From Bacillus sp. Bos-x628 (GTDB taxonomy: Bacteria; Bacillota; Bacilli; Bacillales; Bacillaceae): a stretch of DNA of 64,000 bases. The stretch covers positions 2,790,001-2,854,000 of the forward strand of contig NZ_CP159358.1 in assembly GCF_040500475.1 (NCBI RefSeq), read 5' to 3'. The position numbers and the translations under genes are program-made. The notes under the pieces are model-generated. The model was not told the origin of the DNA. It did not search any database and saw only the letters and a list, made by a program, of their open reading frames with translations. This document shows, one piece after another, positions 20,836 to 30,147 of the stretch (positions are counted from its first letter, which is position 1; the number at the start of each line of letters is the position of its first letter).

Positions 20836-21852
20836 ATGAGAAGTTTATTAAAAAAGGATTCGAGTAAGGCGCTGCTATTTGCGGGGTTCATCGTGTTGAT
20901 GTTGGTCTTTTTTATGCTCAGTATTTCTCTTGGGCAAACGACTATTCCCCTCAAAGCCACCATCCATGCTTTTCTTCATTTTGATGAATCTGATGCAAAC
21001 AGTGTCATTGTCATGACTTCTAGGCTATCACGAGCTTTAATTGCAATGGTCGTTGGTTCAAGTTTAGCCATTTCAGGTGCACTTATGCAGGCATTAACGA
21101 GAAACCCGCTTGCTGCTCCTGATTTATTAGGGATCAACGCCGGCGGTTTATTTTTCATCGTGATCTCTATTATTTTCTTCTCGACAGAGTCGTTAACAGC
21201 CTATATGTGGACAGCTTTTTTAGGATCTGCTATTGCCGGAATGCTTGTTTTTCTATTAGGCTCGATCGGGAGAGATGGACTCACGCCGGTCAAAATTGTG
21301 CTAGCAGGGGCTGCCATTTCTGCCCTGTTTGCGTCCTTTACACAAGGCCTTTTAATTGTGAATGAGCAGTCGATTCAAAGTATCTTGTTTTGGATGGCTG
21401 GTTCTGTCTCTGGACGAAGTATCGATATGCTTCTGCCTGTGTTACCTTATATCATAGGGGCTACCATTGTGGCACTGCTTCTCGGACGTGCGATCAATGT
21501 TCTACTGTCAGGAGAAGATATTGCCAAAGGACTCGGTCAGCGTACATTGTTGCTGAAAATTACGATGGGGGTGCTTGTCGTTTTTTTAGCTGGTGGTTCA
21601 GTTGCTGTAGCTGGTTCTATTGGTTTTGTTGGTTTTCTCGTGCCGCATATTGTGAAAAAGCTTGTCGGACCTGACCATCGCTGGGTACTGCCGTATTGTG
21701 CTGTGGTTGGTGCGTCTCTTTTACTTGTGGCTGATATTGCGGCTCGTTTTCTGATTATGCCTCAGGAAGTGCCGATTGGCGTTATGACTGCTGTAGCGGG
21801 AGCACCTTTATTTGTTTATCTCGTGCGCAAGGGGTTGAAGGCGGGTGGCTAA
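20836..21852 (+). CDS. yfiZ: iron-siderophore ABC transporter permease
   Basis: FecCD-family permease of 338 aa with about nine hydrophobic segments. Family signatures: SRLSRALIAMVVGSSLAISGALMQALTRNPLAAPDLLGINAG and, near the C-terminus, GSIGFVGFLVPHIVKKLVGPDHRWVLP. It forms a heterodimer with the next gene product, into which its stop codon overlaps by 8 bases. Best match by memory is B. subtilis YfiZ. Confidence 0.88.
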   Translation: MRSLLKKDSSKALLFAGFIVLMLVFFMLSISLGQTTIPLKATIHAFLHFDESDANSVIVMTSRLSRALIAMVVGSSLAISGALMQALTRNPLAAPDLLGINAGGLFFIVISIIFFSTESLTAYMWTAFLGSAIAGMLVFLLGSIGRDGLTPVKIVLAGAAISALFASFTQGLLIVNEQSIQSILFWMAGSVSGRSIDMLLPVLPYIIGATIVALLLGRAINVLLSGEDIAKGLGQRTLLLKITMGVLVVFLAGGSVAVAGSIGFVGFLVPHIVKKLVGPDHRWVLPYCAVVGASLLLVADIAARFLIMPQEVPIGVMTAVAGAPLFVYLVRKGLKAGG

Positions 21853-22882
21853 AACATATACAGTTCGCTCAAAGGGTGGGCTCATTTCGTTTCAATTTTC
21901 AAAGCGGACTTTTTTGATTTTACTTTTATTAATGGTGATTGCATTTGGTTTGTTTATTTTCAGTCTGTGTATGGGAAGCCAGTTTATTCAGCCGGTGGAT
22001 GTAATGCTTCATTTGATTGGTCAAGAAGGAGAAAATTCGTTTGTTTTAAATACGCTGAGGATTCCAAGAACATTGCTTGCTGTTCTAGTTGGGGCTTCAC
22101 TTGCGGTTTCAGGGCTGATTTTACAAGGATTAATTCGAAATCCGCTTGCATCACCTGATCTCATTGGAATTACAAGCGGTGCTTCATTTGGTGCGATTAT
22201 GTTTATCGTTTTTTGGATGGGAACTGTGCCAATTGCTTATCAGTCATTATGGGCGATTGCAGGTGCTTTTGCGGTATCCTGCCTGATTTATTTGCTTTCT
22301 TGGAAGAAAGGCGTCAAGCCGATTACGCTTGTGTTGATGGGGATTGGCATTTCAGCCATCATGAAAGCTTGCGTTACGTTTACCCTTGTTTTGAGTGATA
22401 CGATGACAACGACAAAGTCATATATATGGCTAACGGGCAGTTTATATGGCTCCACGATGAAAGACGTGACAGCCATGCTTCCTTGGGTCATGATCATTTT
22501 ACCTATCGTCATGATGTTAGCAAGAACGATGAATGTGAAGGAGCTTGGTGATGACCTTGCGACAGGTCTTGGGGTAAAGGTACAGGCAAAACGGTTATTC
22601 TTTCTTTTATTAAGTGTGATTTTAGCCGGCATTGCGGTTGCGTTTGCAGGCGGGATTGAATTTGTCGGGCTTATGGCGCCTCATGTGGCAAGGTTGATCA
22701 TTGGTCGTTCCTTTATTGCCCTTGTACCGGCCTCTGCACTGATCGGAGGTATTCTAGTGATGCTGGCAGATCTCGTCGCAAGAACTGCTTTTCTTCCTTT
22801 AGATGTACCAGCAGGTGTATTTACAGCAGCAATCGGAGCGCCATTCTTTATTTACTTATTATACCAACAACGAAATCGATAA
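21845..22882 (+). CDS. yfhA: iron-siderophore ABC transporter permease
   Basis: Second FecCD-family permease, 345 aa. The hallmark RIPRTLLAVLVGASLAVSGLILQG, then RNPLASPDLIGITSGASFG, and GGIEFVGLMAPHVARLIIG are present. The GTG start overlaps the end of the first permease, so the two are translationally coupled. Corresponds to B. subtilis YfhA. Confidence 0.88.
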   Translation: MAKTYTVRSKGGLISFQFSKRTFLILLLLMVIAFGLFIFSLCMGSQFIQPVDVMLHLIGQEGENSFVLNTLRIPRTLLAVLVGASLAVSGLILQGLIRNPLASPDLIGITSGASFGAIMFIVFWMGTVPIAYQSLWAIAGAFAVSCLIYLLSWKKGVKPITLVLMGIGISAIMKACVTFTLVLSDTMTTTKSYIWLTGSLYGSTMKDVTAMLPWVMIILPIVMMLARTMNVKELGDDLATGLGVKVQAKRLFFLLLSVILAGIAVAFAGGIEFVGLMAPHVARLIIGRSFIALVPASALIGGILVMLADLVARTAFLPLDVPAGVFTAAIGAPFFIYLLYQQRNR

Positions 22883-22915
22883 ATGAAACGTATGTAAAAA
22901 GACGGGGGTTTTGAT

Positions 22916-23659
22916 ATGATGCCAGAGTGGGTTGAGAGAGAATTACTTGATTTTGGGATACACATCACAAGTAGTCCAATCAAGGCCGATTGCACACTTG
23001 CTGTGCTTTTTTCTGAAGAGTCTGCTGCTCGTTTATTGGAAGCTGAAAAGATAGCGATGCATGCACCAAATCTTGCAGTGGCGGCATCTATATTTTCTAA
23101 GCGCTATGCGTACTTAGTGGTCAGTTCATCTTTATACTTGATGACATTATATGATAGCATTTATCAAATTTCACCATCTGCTTGCGTATTTAGAGAGGAT
23201 CGAAAAATGGCTCTCAATAAATCAGCGTGTTCATTTGTCCAATTAGAAGGAGATCGCAACGAGTGGAGAGAACAAGTGATTTTCGCTCTTTTCACACAGT
23301 ACGTCACACCTCTTTTAGACGTGTTGCACCGCGTGTCAAGACTCCCTTACTCCATCCTATGGGAAAATGTAGCTGTTCGCATCAACTCTCTATATCGAAG
23401 CATGATGAAGAAAGTGGAGGATCCCGCCATGAAAAAGCGGGTGAAGGAAGATTACGTCTTTCTTAAGGAAGCGGCTGGTGAAGTATTTGGCTCTCAGCAA
23501 AATCCTTTCAAATGCAGTTTGAATTTAGATGAAAGTTTGTTACAAACATCTGACCGAAAAACTTGCTGTATGTATTATCAACTTGAGAAAAAAGCGGAAA
23601 ATCTTGCTTATTGTCTCGTCTGTCCGCTTGAGAAGAAGAAAGGCACTGTATGTAAGTAG
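22916..23659 (+). CDS. FhuF-like (2Fe-2S) siderophore-iron reductase candidate
   Basis: Protein of 247 aa without membrane segments. The C-terminus carries CCMYYQL and then YCLVCPLEKKKGTVCK: a Cys-Cys pair followed 14 residues later by Cys-x2-Cys. This resembles the 2Fe-2S binding tail of FhuF-type ferric-siderophore reductases (family spacing CC-x10-C-x2-C). It lies 33 bases after the permeases under the same Fur box, with GGGGG before the ATG. Releasing iron from the imported siderophore is the likely role. The N-terminal two thirds do not show a motif I can name. Confidence 0.7.
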   Translation: MMPEWVERELLDFGIHITSSPIKADCTLAVLFSEESAARLLEAEKIAMHAPNLAVAASIFSKRYAYLVVSSSLYLMTLYDSIYQISPSACVFREDRKMALNKSACSFVQLEGDRNEWREQVIFALFTQYVTPLLDVLHRVSRLPYSILWENVAVRINSLYRSMMKKVEDPAMKKRVKEDYVFLKEAAGEVFGSQQNPFKCSLNLDESLLQTSDRKTCCMYYQLEKKAENLAYCLVCPLEKKKGTVCK

Positions 23660-23797
23660 CAGTACTGCAACATGCAGATTAACCTTCGCATTTATTGTCA
23701 AGTCTTGTACTTGTGTGCTCGTGCACGAATTGACCCTTCATTCCCCGCAATAGTGCACCTAACTAGACTTCAATGGTTTTCAGGTCACGGTGTAAAT

Positions 23798-23836
23798 AGA
23801 CAAAGGGCTAAAATAAACATCATTTTTGTTTTAGCA
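23798..23836. repeat. degenerate copy of the GACAAAGGGCTAAAAT palindrome
   Basis: Shares the 16-base left arm GACAAAGGGCTAAAAT with the perfect palindrome at 53997-54035. The right arm here keeps only TTTTAGC, so the hairpin is partial. Confidence 0.5.
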
Positions 23837-23941
23837 GGTCTTGAAACCATCCTTATTGAAATGCGGTGCAGCAATGAAGTGCAGAGCAGGCTACAGGCGG
23901 CTCTAGCTATCTATGAACAAACGGAATAACGCTAGATTGAC

Positions 23942-23967
23942 TACTCGCAAACTGCGGGTATTTTTTA
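23942..23967 (+). terminator. terminator of the iron uptake operon
   Basis: Stem TACTCGC / GCGGGTA (one T-G pair), five-base loop, six Ts. It is nearly 300 bases after the FhuF-like gene. Confidence 0.65.
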
Positions 23968-24091
23968 TTTGAAAAGAACACCATTTTTTGAAAAACTAGA
24001 CTTATAGACAACGAAATCGATATACTGTAGAAGTTATTATATTTTTTGACATCATTTTTAATTTTATCTATTTGCAGAAAGAGGTTTTTAT

Positions 24092-25282
24092 ATGAAGAAA
24101 ATGGGCAGGTTATACATTTTGATGCTGAATATTTTCATCGCCATGCTAGGCTTTGGTTTGATTGTTCCTGTCATGCCGAGTTATATTGAAGCCTTTGGCG
24201 CAACTGGAAAAACCCTTGGCTTTCTCGTTGCCGCTACTGGTCTCACACAATTTGCTTTGTCGCCAATTGCTGGTGTATTGACTGATCGTTTTGGACGTAG
24301 AAAACTGATTATCGCTGGGATCGCCGGCTTTACAATTGCTCAATTTATCTTTGCTTTTGCCGATCAGCTTTGGCTACTATTCGTGTCACGATTCTTAGGC
24401 GGAGCTGCGGGGGCACTATTAATGCCTGCCATGTTTGCATATATCGCTGACATTACAAGTGAAACAGATCGCGGGAAAGGAATGGGCTTATTTAGTGCAG
24501 CGATGACACTTGGTTTTGTCATTGGACCGGGAGTAGGCGGGTATTTGGTTGAATACGGGATTGCCTTTCCTTTTCTCATTGCTGGTTCTTTTGCCGCGCT
24601 CTCCACCTTCTTGTCGGTCATTTATTTACCTGAAACGTTAACGAAGGAAAAGCAGGAAGAAGCACGGTTGAATCAAGAAATGAACTTCAATCCTTTTGTT
24701 CAGATGATTCAGGCTTTAAAAACATCATATGGCTTTTTATTTATCTTAGCTTTTGTGCTTCATTTTGGCATCATTCACTTTGAGTCGATTTTTGGTTTAT
24801 ACGTAGATCAAAAACACGGATTTACACCAAAGGATATTGCATTTGTGATTACTGTCGCAGGCCTAGCTGGTGTGCTTGTTCAAGGTGCTCTAGTGAATAC
24901 CTGTGTCAAACGGTTTGGTGAAATGCATGTCGTACGTTATGCACTGCTAGGAGCTGCTTTTATGCTCATTGCTTGCCGATATGCACCTTCTTATTGGCTT
25001 ATCTTTACGTTTTCAATTTTATTTTTAGCGGCGACCTCTTTTGTTCGTCCAGCTCTCAATACATTGCTCTCCAAAATGGCAGGTGATCGCCAAGGGTTAG
25101 CCGGCGGCATGAATACATCTTTTATGAGTCTTGCAAATATTGTCGGACCAAGCCTTGCTGGTATTCTATTTGATTTGAATATTGAGCTTCCTTTTATGTT
25201 TGGTACATTCGTGCTTTGTTTAAGCTTTATTGCATCCATGATTTGGGCAAAAAAGGTGCAGCATATTCATGCTCCTTCTTGA
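24092..25282 (+). CDS. MFS multidrug efflux transporter (Bmr/NorA-like)
   Basis: Major facilitator protein of 396 aa with twelve hydrophobic segments. Motif A after helix 2 is GVLTDRFGRRKLI, and motif C in helix 5 is GFVIGPGVGGYL, the signature of drug/H+ antiporters. It resembles Bmr, Blt and NorA and also the bacillibactin exporter YmfD. The ribosome site AGAAAGAGG precedes the ATG. Its position after siderophore uptake genes would allow siderophore export, but multidrug efflux is equally possible. Confidence 0.85.
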   Translation: MKKMGRLYILMLNIFIAMLGFGLIVPVMPSYIEAFGATGKTLGFLVAATGLTQFALSPIAGVLTDRFGRRKLIIAGIAGFTIAQFIFAFADQLWLLFVSRFLGGAAGALLMPAMFAYIADITSETDRGKGMGLFSAAMTLGFVIGPGVGGYLVEYGIAFPFLIAGSFAALSTFLSVIYLPETLTKEKQEEARLNQEMNFNPFVQMIQALKTSYGFLFILAFVLHFGIIHFESIFGLYVDQKHGFTPKDIAFVITVAGLAGVLVQGALVNTCVKRFGEMHVVRYALLGAAFMLIACRYAPSYWLIFTFSILFLAATSFVRPALNTLLSKMAGDRQGLAGGMNTSFMSLANIVGPSLAGILFDLNIELPFMFGTFVLCLSFIASMIWAKKVQHIHAPS

Positions 25283-25484
25283 AGACTGTTCGACAAAAAT
25301 GAGAGTGAAAGTTTGATATCAATTAGGTGGGAATAATCGATTTTTTTCATATTTTGATAGATGACGATAATCGTGATGAGAGAGGCCTTTTCATATATTC
25401 ACATGAATAAACTGCTTATGAGATCAAACATCGCTTTACATCGTGTTGATCTAAAGGCAGTATGTCAAAAAAAGTTCAACATGG

Positions 25485-26642
25485 TCATCTTTCATATTTG
25501 ACGACGGGTGATTTTTCTTGATGAAGCGCGCGGATGAATTCATCATCAACATGTAAATGATCTTTTACTAATTGATGGGGTGTTAAAGCCATCCATTGAT
25601 TGAGAGAAATATCTGCAAAACGATCACTTTTAAAAATTTCCAGAAACCAAAGACTTTGTTCTCCGGTATTTTGAATGTAGTGCCCCATTCCAAAAGGAAC
25701 ATAGCCGACATCACCTGCTCTGTAATTAAAGGTTCGGGCTGTACCGCCTGCGCCAAAGACAGTCATTTTGGCAGTGCCGGTTAAATAATATTGCCACTCA
25801 TCATTATTAGGATGCCAATGCATTTCTCTCATCCCGCCAGGCAATACTTCAACAAGAGCAGCGGCAATGGTTTTAGAGACTGGGAAGTTCTTAGAATCAA
25901 CTATTCTAACCGATCCTCCAGAGGTTGTAAGCGGTTTTTGTTTGAGAAGTTGATATGTAAATGGCGGCTGAATGTTGCCATACGGATTAGGTACTTCCTG
26001 ACTTTGCAATGATTGCGGGGGTGAGCCTTGAAACATATAACGCTGCTTCTTAGGAATTCGATCGAACATGTTCGAAGGCACTCCAAAATTGGCTGAGAGA
26101 ATATCTTTAGGTGTATGGGCAAACCAATCTGTGATTGTAAAGGTATCAAATTCAGAAAAACGTCCATCATCAAATACAAGGAGAAATTCACAGCCCTCCC
26201 CAAGACCTTGGATGGAGTGGGGGATACCGGGCGGGAAATACCACAAATCTCCTTCTGATACATCAGCGATGACATTTCTGCCATACTCATCAACAGAAGT
26301 AATCCGAGCTTTGCCCAAAATCATATATGCCCATTCTGCCTGCTTGTGCCAATGAAGCTCGCGAACACCTCCGCGTTTCAGCCGCATATTAACCCCAGCA
26401 ATTGTTGTTGAAACAGGAAGCTCTCGTTCAGTAATTTCTCTAGACCAGCCGCCATGGTTCAAGTGCATATGGGTATCAGAATAAGAAAACTTTAGATTAG
26501 GGATCGTTCCGGCATCAGTTTTAGGAGGAATCAGCATATCGGGGTTCTCCCTATCACGAAGGACGTCACGCGGTCCTAAGTCTGTAGCACCAGCGCCGTC
26601 CTCTCGAATAGGATGCGGGATGCGGCTCATTTCTTTATCCAC
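25485..26642 (-). CDS. oxdC: bicupin oxalate decarboxylase
   Basis: Manganese bicupin of 385 aa, the family's usual length, which converts oxalate to formate and CO2. The two metal sites are intact: [12 protein letters not shown] (His97, His99, Glu103) with His142 in GIPHSIQG, and [13 protein letters not shown] with GMGHYIQN in the C-terminal cupin. The active-site lid is SEFDT (163-167) where B. subtilis OxdC has SENST; the catalytic lid Glu is kept. GTG start follows GAGGAG. The gene is divergent from yunF, and a decayed PucR-type regulator lies upstream. It could equally be an OxdD-like spore isoform. Confidence 0.85.
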   Translation of the reverse strand: MDKEMSRIPHPIREDGAGATDLGPRDVLRDRENPDMLIPPKTDAGTIPNLKFSYSDTHMHLNHGGWSREITERELPVSTTIAGVNMRLKRGGVRELHWHKQAEWAYMILGKARITSVDEYGRNVIADVSEGDLWYFPPGIPHSIQGLGEGCEFLLVFDDGRFSEFDTFTITDWFAHTPKDILSANFGVPSNMFDRIPKKQRYMFQGSPPQSLQSQEVPNPYGNIQPPFTYQLLKQKPLTTSGGSVRIVDSKNFPVSKTIAAALVEVLPGGMREMHWHPNNDEWQYYLTGTAKMTVFGAGGTARTFNYRAGDVGYVPFGMGHYIQNTGEQSLWFLEIFKSDRFADISLNQWMALTPHQLVKDHLHVDDEFIRALHQEKSPVVKYER

Positions 26643-26721
26643 TAGTCATTACTCCTCTCGCCTTTCTTTTCCTCATCAAAATATATGAAGTGTCAGAAAG
26701 AATGATTCAATAGGAATTGCA

Positions 26722-27120
26722 TTAAAGGTTTAGCAGCATCTGAATACGAAGCCGCATCGTCGTATCACGAGCTTTTAATCTTTTCCCAAGCAGTTCTTCG
26801 CATTTAGCCAGTCGATAAATGACTGTGTTGCGGTGGACAGAATGTTTGGCTGTTTCTGACATGTGGCAATGTGTTTCTAAATAAACGGAGAAGACTTTGA
26901 TCTTCTTGCGATTGTTCAGATCACTGATGCAATTTGATTACATCATCTTCAGTCATTCTAATACGTCCTTTGCTTGGTGGAGCTGAATAAATTTATGGCT
27001 TTATGATAGATGTCCAGCACGAAGAGCATCCATCATATTGACATGCTGGACATTTCGGAGACATCCGGCGTGTCTAGCGATCATTTTTGCTTGCTGAAAA
27101 ATGGGGATGGAAATGTTCAT
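26722..27120 (-). pseudogene. PucR-type transcriptional regulator, internally deleted
   Basis: Two pieces of one gene are visible on the minus strand. The start at 27120 encodes an N-terminus of PucR type (IPIFQQAKMIARHAGCLRNVQHVNMMDALRAGH) and stops after about 40 codons near 27000. The C-terminal helix-turn-helix follows in another stretch: VYLETHCHMSETAKHSVHRNTVIYRLAKCEELLGKRLKAR, ending at TAA 26722. The central several hundred codons are missing. An intact homologue would be a purine/oxalate-catabolism type regulator, and it presumably once controlled the adjacent oxalate decarboxylase. Confidence 0.75.
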
Positions 27121-27416
27121 TCGCACTCAATCTCCTTTTATTCAAGCTAAAACTGTTGGTTAAGATAAATAAAAAAATAGACGGTTACTGTCAAAGTAAC
27201 GAAAATCATTTTATATACTTGTCAATTAATATAACAAACAAAAAAGAGATCAGAATGGCACATGCGTCAGTCATCTTCATTCAGAATTATGGGTAAATAT
27301 GATATGTTGTAAACAGAAGAATTTCTTTCAGAAAAATGGGCATCCCAAGGACAAAGATGCGTGCATAAGAAAGCCGTCTAATAAAACATACCTGTTTGTG
27401 GTAAGAGGTGACAAAC

Positions 27417-28268
27417 TTGATTTATATCGGATTAACTGGTTGGGGAGATCATGACAGTCTTTACCCACCGAAAATAAGCAGCACACAAAAGCTGTTTCAC
27501 TATGCTTCGACGTTTCCAATTGTGGAATTGGATGCAAGTTTTTATGCTGTTCAGCCCGAGCGCAATCATGAAAAGTGGATAAAGGATACGCCTGACGCCT
27601 TTCAATTCGTGGTGAAAGCGTACCAAGGGATGACGGGACATCAAAGGGGCGAGATGCCATTTGACTCAAAAGAGGAAATGTTTGATGCATTTAAAATATC
27701 GCTGACTCCGCTGATTCGTGAAGGAAAGCTTGCGATGGTGCTGTTTCAATTTCCACCATGGTTTAATTGTAAAAAGGAACATGTTCAATATTTAAGGTGG
27801 TGTAAGGAGAAAATGGGGGATATCCCTTGTGCACTTGAATTCCGAAATCGAACATGGTTTTCGAGCGAATTTTATCATCAAACCCTTTCTTTTATGGAGA
27901 AAGAAGAGTGGATTCATTCTGTGTGTGATGAACCTCAAGTCGGTGAGGGATCGATTCCGCCAGTGATACAAGCCACACATCCTGACAAAACGTTAGTCCG
28001 TTTTCACGGAAGGAATAAAGAGGGCTGGCTTCATCCGGCAGATCACGAAAACTGGCGTGAAGTCCGATATTTATATTTATATAATGAAGCTGAATTAAAG
28101 GAATGGAAAACGAATCTCGACATCTTGCATCAGCAATCGAAAGATGTTTATGTCGTGTTTAATAATAACTCCGGCGGAGATGCGGCGACGAATGGTCAGC
28201 AAATGATTGATTTACTTGATCTGACCTATTCAAGCTTATCCCCGAAGCAGTTAGACTTGTTTAGTTAA
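27417..28268 (+). CDS. yunF: DUF72 family protein YunF
   Basis: TIM-barrel-like DUF72 protein of 283 aa; no reaction is established. Family stretches: YIGLTGWGDHD, VELDASFYAVQPERNHEKW, FVVKAYQGMTGHQ, ALEFRNRTWF and VRFHGRNKEGW, and near the end VVFNNNSGGDAATNGQQM. TTG 17417-equivalent start here is TTG 27417, seven bases after AAGAGGTG, and it matches the B. subtilis N-terminus; GTG 27408 is inside the ribosome site. First gene of the yunFDCB group. Confidence 0.88.
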   Translation: MIYIGLTGWGDHDSLYPPKISSTQKLFHYASTFPIVELDASFYAVQPERNHEKWIKDTPDAFQFVVKAYQGMTGHQRGEMPFDSKEEMFDAFKISLTPLIREGKLAMVLFQFPPWFNCKKEHVQYLRWCKEKMGDIPCALEFRNRTWFSSEFYHQTLSFMEKEEWIHSVCDEPQVGEGSIPPVIQATHPDKTLVRFHGRNKEGWLHPADHENWREVRYLYLYNEAELKEWKTNLDILHQQSKDVYVVFNNNSGGDAATNGQQMIDLLDLTYSSLSPKQLDLFS

Positions 28269-28331
28269 AGGAGAGCTGCGGCTTTCAACCTGAATGATAT
28301 GGTTCAGTGACAACTTGAGGGAGAGATCGAC

Positions 28332-29705
28332 ATGCTGCAGAAGCTATGGTTATATCATACAAACGATTTGCACAGCCATTTTGAGAACTGGCCAAAAATT
28401 GCAGCCTATATTGAAGAAAAGCGCCAGGTTCACGACCAAATGCTATTATTCGATATTGGCGACCATATGGACCGAGTGAACCTGATGTCAGAAGCCGATT
28501 ATGGAAAAGTGAATGTTCAGCTCCTAAATCAGCTTGGCTATGATGGGGTCACAATCGGAAATAATGAGGGGATTACATTGCCCCATGATCAACTGGATCA
28601 ATTGTATGAAGATGCACATTTTCCGGTGATCCTATCTAATTTATATGAGAAAGGGAAGCGTCCTTCTTGGGCAAAGCCGTATCATATGATGACATTAGAA
28701 AACGGGCTGACAATGTGTGTCCTAGGTGTCACGATTGCTTATACACCTGTATATAAGCAGCTTGGCTGGGACATTACAGATCCATTTGAGAGCATTCGAG
28801 ATATGTTGCATGAGGTAAGAGGACAGGCTGACTTCATTGTGCTCCTTTCGCATCTTGGCATCACCCATGATCGCGAAATAGCACATGATTTCCCAGAGAT
28901 AGATGTCATCTTAGGTTCACACACGCATCACCTTTTAGAAAACGGAGAAATAGAGAACGGGGTGCTATTAGCGTGTGCTGAAAAGTATGGTCATTATATT
29001 GGATGCGTTGAGCTGACCTTTGACTCAAAGAAGAGACAACTCTTAGAGAAGAAAGCGACTGTACAACTAGTGGATCAATTGTTAAGCGAATCAGAAGAGG
29101 CCATTATCACCTTAAAGCAAGCAGAGAAAAGGGCAAAATTACTCATGCAGGAGGAAGTGACGTCGATCCAGACGAAGCTTGAAACAAAATGGTTCGACAC
29201 ATCCCCTCTTCCGCAGCTATTAACAGATGCCATTAAAGATTGGTGCGGGGCAGATATCGGCATGATGAATGCAGGCATGGTACTGGATTCTTTAGAGGCT
29301 GGGGTTGTGACAAGAGAAGAGATTCATCGCATATGCCCCCATCCGATTAATCCGATTCGTGTGACTCTTACCGGCAAACAGCTCCGAGAAACAGTCCAGC
29401 GGGCAGCTGAAGAGAAAATGGAGCAGCTTCGCATCAAGGGCTTCGGCTTCAGAGGTGAAGTGATGGGGAAAATGCTATATAGCGGATTAACCTATACAAT
29501 AGAAGCAGAAAAAGCAAAACGGGTACAGGCTGTATTTGTCAATGGACATCTGATCAAAGATGATGATTCATATACAGTTGGAACTGTTGATATGTATACA
29601 TTAGGATCGCTGTTTCCTCATATACGTGATCATGAACACATTGAATATTTTATGCCGGAGTTTTTACGTGATTTGCTTAGTTGGCGATTGAAGGAAGCTA
29701 GGTGA
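28332..29705 (+). CDS. yunD: bifunctional-type metallophosphatase/5'-nucleotidase YunD
   Basis: Protein of 457 aa with an N-terminal calcineurin-like metallophosphoesterase domain. HTNDLHSHFENWPK carries the first metal ligands, LFDIGDHMDR the second, and GNNEG and SHLGITHD and LGSHTHH the rest. A C-terminal 5'-nucleotidase domain covers about residues 270-450. No signal peptide is present, so it is cytoplasmic, unlike secreted 5'-nucleotidases. The substrate is not fixed by sequence; a UDP-sugar hydrolase or nucleotidase is likely. ATG follows GAGGGAGAG. Confidence 0.88.
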   Translation: MLQKLWLYHTNDLHSHFENWPKIAAYIEEKRQVHDQMLLFDIGDHMDRVNLMSEADYGKVNVQLLNQLGYDGVTIGNNEGITLPHDQLDQLYEDAHFPVILSNLYEKGKRPSWAKPYHMMTLENGLTMCVLGVTIAYTPVYKQLGWDITDPFESIRDMLHEVRGQADFIVLLSHLGITHDREIAHDFPEIDVILGSHTHHLLENGEIENGVLLACAEKYGHYIGCVELTFDSKKRQLLEKKATVQLVDQLLSESEEAIITLKQAEKRAKLLMQEEVTSIQTKLETKWFDTSPLPQLLTDAIKDWCGADIGMMNAGMVLDSLEAGVVTREEIHRICPHPINPIRVTLTGKQLRETVQRAAEEKMEQLRIKGFGFRGEVMGKMLYSGLTYTIEAEKAKRVQAVFVNGHLIKDDDSYTVGTVDMYTLGSLFPHIRDHEHIEYFMPEFLRDLLSWRLKEAR

Positions 29706-29772
29706 TTTCCGCTTCAGCCTAACAACACTCGCCTTCATTTCACATAGATTGTGATGAAGGGAGTGAAGGGAT

Positions 29773-30078
29773 TTGGTGAATTTAACGCCTATGACAATTG
29801 ATGGGCATTCCTTTACAGCCGTCACAGTCAAACTGCCAAAGACCAATTTCATGGCAGTTACAAATGAGCATGGTTATATCATGTGCGGTGCACTTGATGT
29901 CGGGCTCTTAAATGAAAAGCTCGCAGACAGAGGCATCATCGCAGGGAGAGCTGTCGGTGTTAGAACGATCGAACAACTGCTGGATGCCCCTTTGGAATCT
30001 GTGACATACGCTGCAGAAGCGTTAGGAATTCAAGCTGGGACGATTGGAAGAGACGCATTATTAAAAATGGTGAAATAA
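29773..30078 (+). CDS. yunC: DUF1805 protein YunC
   Basis: Protein of 101 aa nearly identical in pattern to B. subtilis YunC (DUF1805, structure known, function unknown). Conserved block: KTNFMAVTNEHGYIMCGALDVGLLNEKLADR. TTG 29773 gives the family N-terminus MVNLTP; the next codon is GTG. A strong hairpin after the gene overlaps the ribosome site of yunB. Confidence 0.85.
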   Translation: MVNLTPMTIDGHSFTAVTVKLPKTNFMAVTNEHGYIMCGALDVGLLNEKLADRGIIAGRAVGVRTIEQLLDAPLESVTYAAEALGIQAGTIGRDALLKMVK

Positions 30079-30096
30079 AATGTAGAGATGATTCCT

Positions 30097-30146
30097 ATCC
30101 CCCCGCCTGTCTGCATACACTTGTTATGTAGAAGGGGGGATTTTTT
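30097..30146 (+). terminator. yunC terminator that includes the yunB ribosome site
   Basis: Outer stem ATCCCCCC / GGGGGGAT (30097-30104 with 30134-30141) and an inner stem CTGCATA / TATGTAG, followed by TTTTTT. The six Gs of the right arm are the ribosome site of yunB (ATG 30148). One structure therefore can end yunC transcription and hide the yunB translation start. Confidence 0.75.
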
Positions 30147-30147
30147 A

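Larger units (their letters stand above)
23660..24091. other. intergenic region with repeat copy and terminator
   Basis: About 430 bases without a convincing gene. It contains a copy of the GACAAAGGGCTAAAAT repeat (23798-23836) and a terminator (23942-23967). An open frame over 23672-23929 has no ribosome site and no recognisable product. Confidence 0.5.

Noticed and set aside
23672..23929. Open frame of 85 codons after the FhuF-like gene
   Set aside because: No ribosome site, no recognisable product, overlaps a repeat copy; probably non-coding or a decayed fragment.
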